From NCBI GenBank assembly GCA_028386065.3, contig JAKUCV010004225.1:4539-68538 (forward strand): a DNA stretch of 64,000 bases, read 5' to 3'. Shown in pieces: positions 55,201-64,000 of the stretch. How positions within the stretch are numbered: the first letter of the stretch is position 1; each line of letters opens with the position of its first letter. Below the pieces are notes generated by a model, which was not told the DNA's origin, searched no databases, and was given only the letters and a program-made list of their open reading frames with translations. The translations under genes and the position numbers were made by a program. The DNA comes from Turnera subulata (lineage: Eukaryota; Streptophyta; Magnoliopsida; Malpighiales; Passifloraceae).

Positions 55201-58200
55201 TTTAGCCTTAAGTTGATAATAGAAGTGCATATTGGAATGACTAGGTTCCCTTTACTTGTGTTAAGTTAAGTTGCATGCTTATACTAGAGATATGTCGATC
55301 CAGCCTATCTGTAACTGGGAGAGTTGTTTGCTGGAGTTTGGTGGCATCTTCTCATACTAAAGGATCCACTAGTATATGCTCGTTGTTCATGTTCTTAATA
55401 AGGCTAAACATCACTGCCTTTGATTTTTTCTATTAAGTTAGACGAAGCCATCTCTCCCAAGCTGTTGGTATCTACTGAATGTCAAATATAGTTTTAGATA
55501 TGCTTCATCAGAATTGTAGCTTCTTAGTCTATCTTGGGACAATAAAGGTTATTCCATGGACATTTGCGACATTGGATCTGCTCTAGTCTATCAAAGCAGA
55601 ACTCTTGAGGAACCAGTAGTGTAATGTTTCTTGATGCAATAAGAATTCCATCTTTAAAGCAAGCAGGATAGTTTTTCATGTCCTTTTTCTTTGATATGCT
55701 TTCGGTCATTTACAAATATTAAAGTGTTTCTGTTTCCAATGCAGTTATCCTGGATTAGATGTGATCTTGTAGAAATGGAATTTATAATTTCTGCCACTGG
55801 AGGCAGGTTGACTGAGCCATTGCTTCCTCAAAAGCATTCATATCTTATTTGTGAATCTAGGTAACTCGTCGTTGTTCTTTTTTTCTTTTGGTGATGGTAT
55901 GCCTTTAAAAATTTCATATAATTTGTGAACTTCTCTGAGCTGTATAACTATCGCTCTTTGGCGAGCTTGAGATTGTATACAACTGTTTGTTTCTTGCAAT
56001 CTTAATGCATCTACATATCCTTATGCAGATCTGGTGCAAGGAGCACCAACTTTTTGTTGAAGGGAGCAATTTTTCGGACTTTTAGTGTCAACTTTTTTAC
56101 CTACGGTTTTCCGGTATGCTAGCAGGACTACATGCTTCTTATTTTCCATCTTTATTCTTTATATCATTGATGACCAATTTTTTATCAGATTCATAGTTCA
56201 CTCAAAATCAAATTGCTATTGTTTTTCCTAGAATCATAGAGCGTACAGAATTTCCTAGCATCAGGAAGCAAAACTTACTGTGAACTGAGTTAAGAATAAA
56301 ACACAAAAGGAAACTCATTGTGATATGAGTAATTTATGCTTCCCTTACATGTTCCTGTTGTTTCTTGTTCTTGGCTTTCTTCCAGCCATTCAGAATCAGT
56401 CGCTTCTAATATTTGGCGCACTATGCACTCAATGTTAATCTTTGTCATTCTCATGGGCACAGTTTGTTTGACTTGCTTTTACTGTTCACATATACTAGCT
56501 CTTTTGAGGCTCTTTTATTAATTTCTTGATGCTCTTTCTCAGGTTTCCTTGCTTGCTTTGTCATTCTGGAGCTTCCATTTTGCCAGTTTCTGCGCATTTG
56601 GTCTACTAGCTTATGTTGGCTATGTTGTCTATGCTGTTCCTTCCTTGTTCCACTTGCACCGATTGAATGGGTTGCTTCTTGTTTTCATTCTTCTGTGGGC
56701 CGCTAGCACCTATGTATTCAATGTGGCATTCAACGTTCTAAATAAGAAAATATGGAAGGTATACTCTCTCAGGCGTCTCCTTTGGGATCAGATTTCGAGT
56801 ATTATATTGATAAAATTTTAAGCAACATGCTCACAGGATATGGAAATCTGGGAAACTATAGGCCTATGGCATTACCCTATACCAGGATTATATTTGCTAG
56901 CACAATTCTGTCTTGGCATCCTCATTGCTTTGGGAAATCTTGTGAACAATTCTGTCTTCCAGTATCTGTCTGATGATGATAGACACACTTCAAGTGATGA
57001 TCTCACTGTAGAAGGTGAGGAAATTCAATAGTTTAACTCTAAAATTTTGATTATTTTATGTTGTTAGAGTCTAAAACTTTCTTTCTGGTAAGGTTACCGT
57101 TCTTATTTATAGCTAAGCTGAACAAATTATTTCAGTTGGAGCTATTTTATTTCCTGATGGTAGTTGTGAAAAATGCAAGCAATTTGTGAGCTCTTCATGT
57201 TCGATGAGTTGCATGTGTAATATTGCTTGTACGGAGTATTAACTTTTTATGTATTTTTCTTGAATAGGATTCTAAATTATTTTAACATATCTTCTTAGGA
57301 TTTTTTGGCAGAAAAGGGCATCGACATCTGTTACTAGGTCCATGTCAATATTGCTGAAATGAAATGGAGTTTTCCTGTCATGTATCATGCTCATCCTTCT
57401 TAATCCAATTTGAGAAAAAAAGAAAAAAAGACAATATACATACATTTGAATGTTTTACACATATTCACTACTCCACAGAAAATTTCCTAGGTGTGAGTAC
57501 TATGTTTCAAATCCTAACACATCTAGGTGTTAGCAGAAATTCTAGTTTCAGACTATTCTGATAGTTCTTGTTACAATAATTATATCCTTCAGTGTTAGCC
57601 TTATAAATTCTGTTTGAAACGAAATTTAGCAGTTTTTTTTTTTTTTCAATTTTCATCATGATTTTGTACCCTTTAGATGAAGTAATGTTGGACGATGTGT
57701 TCATGTTAGACTTCATTCACTTGCCTTTATGTTTCAGAGAGAGGAGATACCAAAGTCTTGATTGTTGCAACGATAGCATGGGGATTCCGCCAGTGCTCCC
57801 GTGCTATAGCATTAGTGTTGATATTTCTCATTGCGCTGAACCCTGGCTTCATACACGCAGTATACAGTAAGTTAAAGTGTTTTCTCAGACATATTTTAGT
57901 TGACATATATTTATAATTACAATAGCATGAATTTCCTTAAATAATTTTTTCATAGATTTGTTGGTGCATTCTGTTGTAACTTCAATTTTGCAAGACATTG
58001 ACTCAGCTGTATTTATTCTTCATGAATCAGTGATTTACTTCCTAATCTATCTATTGAAGCACAGTATCAGTCAGAAGATACATCAGTCCTTGATTCTTTT
58101 ATGCGAAGCACATTTTGCACTGATGTACATTCTTCAGCTTAATTTGATCTCAAAAGCCTTGGAGCAGAAGTGTTCATTTACTGCAGAAGTCCTTTCAAAA

Positions 58201-61200
58201 TTAGGTTAGTCTTTGTTTGGTATTGTTTTGGTTACTTAATATTCCTGAGCATAGATAGGGTCATGCCATGTTTTGAGACCTTATTGATTCTTTTCAGGTT
58301 TTCTTAATCGTGCTAGTTATGGGGATTTCTTGAAAATTTCTGCGCTTGCTTGCTTCTGTGCCATCCACAATCATGGTTTTGAGGTCCTCTCCTCATTTTC
58401 GGCCATTGTGCAGCACACTCCCAGCCCTCCAATTGGGTTTAGTGTCCTGAGAGCTGGTTTGATCAAGTCCGTTCTATTATCAGTTTATACTTCAAGATCG
58501 AAACGAAGCCTTGACGCTATATCTTCGCATGGTATAACCTGTCACATGCTTTTGGTTTTTATTCTGTTGAAACTCTTATAATTATAAGACTTATAATCTA
58601 CATACACAACTTTCTTCCTTGGATAGATATTTTGAAACAAGGTCATACAAGGTTAATATATGGAAAAAGTTATCCGATGGTTGGGATTTGAGGAATTTTT
58701 GGAAAGTTCAAATCATGATAGATAGGGTACTTTTCAGAACCTGAAAATACATGATGCCTGATCAAGACGTAATGCCAATGATATAAAGAAAACAATCATG
58801 ACTTCTACCAACCTTGCTTTCACGCTCGAACCATGCCTTTTCTGTGTCCATATTAGGAGCTTCACCAACACAGCCAACTAGGGGAAGAAAAAAAAAGCAA
58901 AACAACTTCAGAGAGAATATATTAACTTCAACCATAATCTGATTTCACTATATCTTCAAAAAAAAATTGAGGATCCCCTTATTTTGCTATTCGATAATTT
59001 TCTGTCGTTTCTGCTTTTAGAACAATGGATAAAAGACGTTGGATGGTGGATCTAAATGCTCAAGTTGTAGCATTTTGCTGTATACGTTTCTGATTGTTGT
59101 ATTTATTTCTAAGCTCAACTCTGATGGGCTTCATTAAAGAAGATGATAATGGCCCAGGAATAGGATCTATTGAATCCAATATCTATTATGAAGGGAAGGA
59201 TAGTGGAACTCTTAGGTTGGTGTAGGCATGCTCTATCTTTCTGTATTGTTGAAATAATGTGGAGCCTTTTCTTTTATGATTACTGTTTTGGATTTTATTT
59301 GAGATCACCCTGTTACATTCCATCAAACTTGGATAATTAATCAATTTTCACCATTCTCTTTCCTTTTTTATGCCACTTACTGTAATTCTTCTAACTTTTT
59401 CTCATGAACAAAATAAATGATTGAGTTTGATATGCTCTGGAACTTGTAATTAAAGCTTTTCTTCCTTGTTTTTCAGAGAAGATGATAGCATCATATCTGA
59501 ATGCAGTAGGGCAAAAATTTCGTTCTGTGTACCGATCATGGGGAACGTATGTTGTCTTTCTGACAATTCTTCTCGCTGTGTACCTAGTAAGGCCGAATTT
59601 CGTCTCATTTGGTTATCTGTTCTTCCTTCTAGTTTGGGTAATTGGAAGACAGCTTATGGGGAAGACCAAACGACCCCTCTGGCTACCGCTGAAGGTTTAT
59701 TCAGTGGCAGTATTTATTCTCATTTATAGCTTGAGTGCCTTCTTCAGTTTTCGGGCAGGGTTGTTAAGGCTGGTTGATGTATCTTATGCTTTTGGATATA
59801 AGCTGGAGGCTTCCATGTTCAAAAATATCTGGGAATGCCTTGCTATATTAGTTGTGATGCAGCTATACAGTTATGAAAGAAGAAACAATCAATATTCACT
59901 GGATGCTGAAAATACACGGGAGGGAAGTTCCTTCTCTTTTATGAAACGTCTCCTAATTTTGCACAGTGAGAAGATACTCAATCTTGCCTTATTCTATGCA
60001 ACTATATCCCCTATAGGCTTATTTGGTTTTATATATCTTTTTGGCTTGGTTGTTTGTCCGATGTTACCCAAGTTCTCTCGGCTCCCATCGAAACTGTTTG
60101 TAGTTTATACGGGATTACTTGTAATGTTTGAGTATCTTTTCCAGTTATGGGGTTACCAGGCTGGAATGTTCCCTGGCCAAAAACACTCTTCTCTGTCCCT
60201 TTTGCTGGGACTGCAGTTCTATGAGCCTGGTTTCTTGGGCATAGAATCAGGCTTGAGGGCAAAAATTTTGGTCATTGTTTCTTGTATTCTTCGGTACAAT
60301 GTCTTCCATTGGTTGGGAATGATTCCATACAGCAATGAGAGTGGAGAAAAAGGGGAGGAGCCTTGTTCTTTATTTGGGTCATTAGAGGAAGCTTTGCGCC
60401 ACGGAACAATTTTAAGCAGAGAGATTGAACTATCTGCAGATGCCAGCCCCTTTTCAGGAAACCAAAAAGAACACAGACGCAATAACTCATGGCCTCCACA
60501 TATCAATGATCCTACATCCTTTGAAGTAGGAGGCTTTGAAGTTAGAAACAGTGGAACATATCCATATGCCTGTGAAAGTTCCAAAGAAAACAACAAGTGG
60601 AACCGAAAACGGATACAACACTTGAGAAGAGAGAGACTTCAAATGCAGAAGACCACTTTGAAAGTATTTGTCACATTTTGGATAGAGAACATGTTCAATA
60701 TCTTTGGTCTTGAGATAAACATGATTGGATTACTTGTTGCTAGCTTTGCCGTGCTCAATTCGATCTCTCTACTCTATGTTGCATCACTTGCTTCTTGTGT
60801 TCTTTGTCCTCGCCGCACCGTTCGAAAACTGTGGCCTATTTTTGTTTTCTTATTTGGATCTGTTATGACCTTAGAATACTTGGCCATTTGGTTGAATATG
60901 ATAGTTCAAAAGCAAGATGGCCCTGGTGTTGCAAAAGTGCGTTGCAATGAGTGCTGGAGAAGCTCTGATCTGCATTTCAGCCACTGCAAAAAATGCTGGT
61001 TAGGTATCCCTCAAAACCTTTTTGAATTTCGATGTTCCTTGTTTCTTGTTTAGCATTCTACTGACAACAAATTCTGCAGATGGATAGTTTTGCACTTCAG
61101 AAGTAGATATGTTAGTGGCAGTAGAATTTAGACATTCCAGTTTAGGGAACATTTTTAATGGTTGTAGAAAGTTTTTAATAGTGTGTTTAACTCATAAAAA

Positions 61201-64000
61201 CTAATAATACAATTTAAATATAGCTGAGCTCAAAGGCGTTGAACTGGGTCAAAGGTGGGCTTGTATGCTGACTTCAAATTGGTAGGAAGTAATAGTTATG
61301 AGCTCTTGCCCCTTTAAATGATTATGTAAAAGAACCACATTTTCTCAGGAACCAACTCATATTAATCCAATCGAAAGAGGGGTTCCTCACACTGAACTTC
61401 CATATTCTATGGCAATCAAGCCATTGTCTCTTCCTTGTTTATTAACTTCTGAGGAACCTTCTCAAGGAATGAGATCACATTTGTGTTCTCTGTAGCATCT
61501 TCACAGTTTACCATATAAGCACCGAACTGATCAGATAAATATGCTTAGGTGTGATGAACTGAATGTTGAAGCAGTTCAATTTCATGTGCCTTGCATCAGT
61601 TTTCTTGATCATGAGCATGCTTTTCCGTATTTGAATTGATACATATGGTACTTTCCTGCAGGAATCATTGTTGATGATCCTCGAATGCTTATCAGCTATT
61701 ATATGGTCTTCATGCTTGCTTGCTTCAAATTCCGTACTGACCAATTGTCGAGTCGCTTAGCACTAGAGACATACCGAAACATGGTGAATCAGTGTAAAAT
61801 TGCATCACTAGACGATCTTTCTCTGAAAACGAAATGCTTGTGGACATTTATGGACTATCTGCGGCTATATAGTTATTGCCACTTACTGGATCTTGTTCTT
61901 GCTTTGATTCTGATAACGGGGACACTTGAATTTGATGTTCTTCACTTTGGATACCTTTGTATTGCCTTGCTCTTTTTCAGAATGAGGCTTACAGTACTCA
62001 AGAAGAAGAATGATATCTTCAAGTTCTTGCGGATTTACAACTTTGCTATAATTGTGCTTTCTCTTGCATATCAATCCCCCTTTCTGGGGGACTTTTGTGA
62101 AGGGAAATGTGGGATAGTGGATCGCATAAGTGAGGTGGTTGGGTTTTACAAATATGATTATGGATTCCGAATCACTTCACGATCTGCACTGGTTGAGATT
62201 ATCATATTCATGCTGGTGTCACTTCAATCATATATGTTTTCATCACAAAAATTTGATCATGTAGCAGAGTATCTTGAAACAGAGCAGATAAGCACCCTAA
62301 TGAGGGAGCAGGAGAAGAGAGCTGCTTGGAAGACTGCTCAGTTGCAACAGATGCGTAAATCTGAAGAGCAGAAACGCCTGCGCAACTTACAAGTGGAGAA
62401 GATGAAATCAGAGATGCTCAACCTGCAGACCCAACTTCACACTATCAGTGCACCTGAAAAATGTGGTGACAAGAAAAGCGAAGGTATTAGAAGGAGAAGA
62501 GCCACTTCCGTGGATGCAGATGTTGTGAATGGCTTTCTAGACAAGAGGGAAATGGAATTTAAAAAGCAACATGCTGGCATGAGCACAGAATCCATATTTT
62601 CTTTTGAGGTGAATGGCTCTCCCAAGAGTGAGAGAAGTGGAAGCACATCAGCAGTGAACTCCAGCAAGCAATCCATGGATGTTCTTGGGGATATGATTGA
62701 GTTAAAGGGTAATACTGTCACTTATGAGTTTCTAGATGCAAATGCGATAAGTGGGACAAAACGCCGAGGCAAGAGGGATTCATTGCTGTCGGCAGCACGA
62801 CTGGTCAGGGATGGAATTTCTCAAGTGAAGTCTCTTGGAAAATTGGGTGTCACCAATATTGTCAGCTTCTTCAACATAAAAGATGAAGACTATGCTAATG
62901 ATGATTCATCTGACGATGATGTATACTATGAAGTAGAAAATCTGAGCAGCGGTTGTGACCCCACAGACAGGACATTTTCCGTGCAATCTGATATTGGTCA
63001 GACCACTTCTGATGGTGTAGGCTCGCAGATTGGTATGATCTTGTGTTACATGTTGGGCCAGATGAGATCAAACAATGATGTTGTATGTTACTGTTGCTTT
63101 GTTATGGTATTTCTGTGGAACTTCAGTCTGTTCTCAATGGTTTATCCGGCAGTTCTGTTTCTATATGCTCTATGTGTGAACACTGGTCCAAGCAACATGT
63201 TCTGGGTAATTGTGCTAATCTACACTGAGATTTTCATCTCAGTACAGTACATATATCAGATCATCATTAGGAATTTTGACTTGACCTTTGATTTGAGTTT
63301 ACTTCAGGAATTAGGGTTTCCTGCACATAAGATCACCACATCTTTTGTTATCAGTAGCTGGCCTCTTTTTTTGGTGTATCTATCTACTCTTATACAGTCT
63401 GCTATTACAGCAAGAGACACTAGATGGACAATAAGCGTCGAAGTCAACTCTCGAAACAGAAGAGACAACTTTCAGGAAGATGTCCAGGGCTGCAAGGCAA
63501 GGCTAAAGAGATTGTTTCAGTCTGGTAAGAATGTTGCAGGACTGTTGATTAATAGTTCCTCCAGATATTGGAGATCTCTGACTCAAGGAGCGGAAACACC
63601 ACCTTACTTTGTTCAGCTGTCTCTTAAGGTTGATTTGTGGCCTGAAGACGGGATTCAACCTGAGAAAATCAAATCAGGAATAAATAGAGTACTCAAGATC
63701 ATGCATGATAGAAGATGTCACAAGAGGGGTCGAAATTATTCCCACTGCATTAGTAGAATTCGTGTTCAAAGTATCGAAAGAAGCCCAGAGAATGATGATG
63801 TTGCATTGGCAGTTTTTGAGGTGTTGTCTGCCTCTCCTCTGAAAGAATGTAGCCGTGTGGAGTTTTACAAATCTCTGACTCCAGCAGCTAATGTAGCTTA
63901 TGAAATTCTAGAAGCTCAACGTGCTGGTATTTTTGAGAAAATAAGGTTCCCTTACCCTATTCTCTCAGTAATTGGGGGAGGAAAAAAGGATATTGATCTG
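52294..64000 (+). CDS. PIEZO: PIEZO mechanosensitive ion channel (5' part, runs off the window)
   Basis: Fifteen exons fit in phase: 52294-52342, 52924-53004, 53185-53344, 53464-53612, 54171-54327, 54419-54605, 55745-55860, 56029-56113, 56543-56758, 56837-57014, 57738-57866, 58031-58204, 58298-58531, 59477-61003, and 61662 to the edge. They sum to 5,781 nt, 1,927 codons. The N-terminus MGRFLSGFVLPMLLLT comes from a 49-base exon. Many membrane helices follow in the four-helix-unit pattern of PIEZO blades (SLLALSFWSFHFASFCAFGL, YPIPGLYLLAQFCLGIL). A cytosolic coiled coil is seen at EQEKRAAWKTAQLQQMRKSE. PIEZO forms a trimeric calcium-permeable stretch channel; in Arabidopsis it acts in root caps and at vacuolar membranes. 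The pore module should lie beyond 64000. No lesion is seen. Confidence 0.95.

Noticed and set aside
60029..60596. Minus-strand frames opposite PIEZO
   Set aside because: Shadows of a long coding exon; no splice or start context.
1..64000. CRISPR array, bacterial operon or phage DNA
   Set aside because: No regular spacer arrays and no prokaryotic gene layout; introns and plant elements throughout.

Overview
The window is plant nuclear DNA. It holds intron-rich genes with GT-AG splice sites, chloroplast and thylakoid precursors, a CC-NB-LRR resistance gene, plant-type kinesin-1 and PIEZO genes, a nuclear tRNA-Ala, and Ty1/copia, LINE, SINE and Mutator-type elements. The proteins look like those of a core eudicot, probably a rosid; I cannot name the species. 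Two single Ns (10173, 51312) mark weak spots in the assembly.

Layout. 1-1440: 3' end of a copia element. 2144-2587: a small mosaic of a SINE and a 101-bp inverted duplication of an F-box fragment. 4299-8721: two divergent thylakoid-lumen genes, a PsbP-domain protein (-) and TLP18.3 (+). 9221-12032: a GDSL esterase gene (-), with an exon-sized segment duplicated across an N, and a second orphan GDSL first exon upstream. 13139-22290: a very large CC-NB-LRR gene (-), broken by a young 2.6-kb LTR retrotransposon (18407-21005). 23891-28258: a dead L1-type LINE (-). 28808-32554: kinesin-1 (+). 33116-34413: a broken F-box/DUF295 gene (-). 35151-39745: glutathione synthetase (+). 41151-43051: a DUF1068 membrane protein (-). 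44424-46987: a phosphoglycerate-mutase-like phosphatase (-). 47876-49661: a Pack-MULE carrying a piece of NAA20. 50576-50648: tRNA-Ala(CGC) (-). 51045-51332: a GC-rich retroposon. 52294 to the right edge: the first 1,927 codons of PIEZO (+).

Most genes are unrelated housekeeping genes, as is normal for a plant chromosome. The exceptions are the two head-to-head thylakoid-lumen genes, which share a 376-bp intergenic region, and TLP18.3 next to a GDSL gene, which resembles the neighbouring Arabidopsis loci At1g54780 and At1g54790 (from memory).

The most unusual object is the LTR retrotransposon inside the resistance gene. It has 701-bp LTRs, a 5-bp target duplication, a primer site and a polypurine tract, but no gag or pol. 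Its one long reading frame encodes a DEK C-terminal-type domain followed by a long acidic region and a basic tail. Each LTR also carries six copies of a perfect 12-bp palindrome in three evenly spaced pairs. The Pack-MULE with NAA20 exons and the F-box hairpin inside a SINE are two further independent cases of host gene fragments captured by mobile DNA here.
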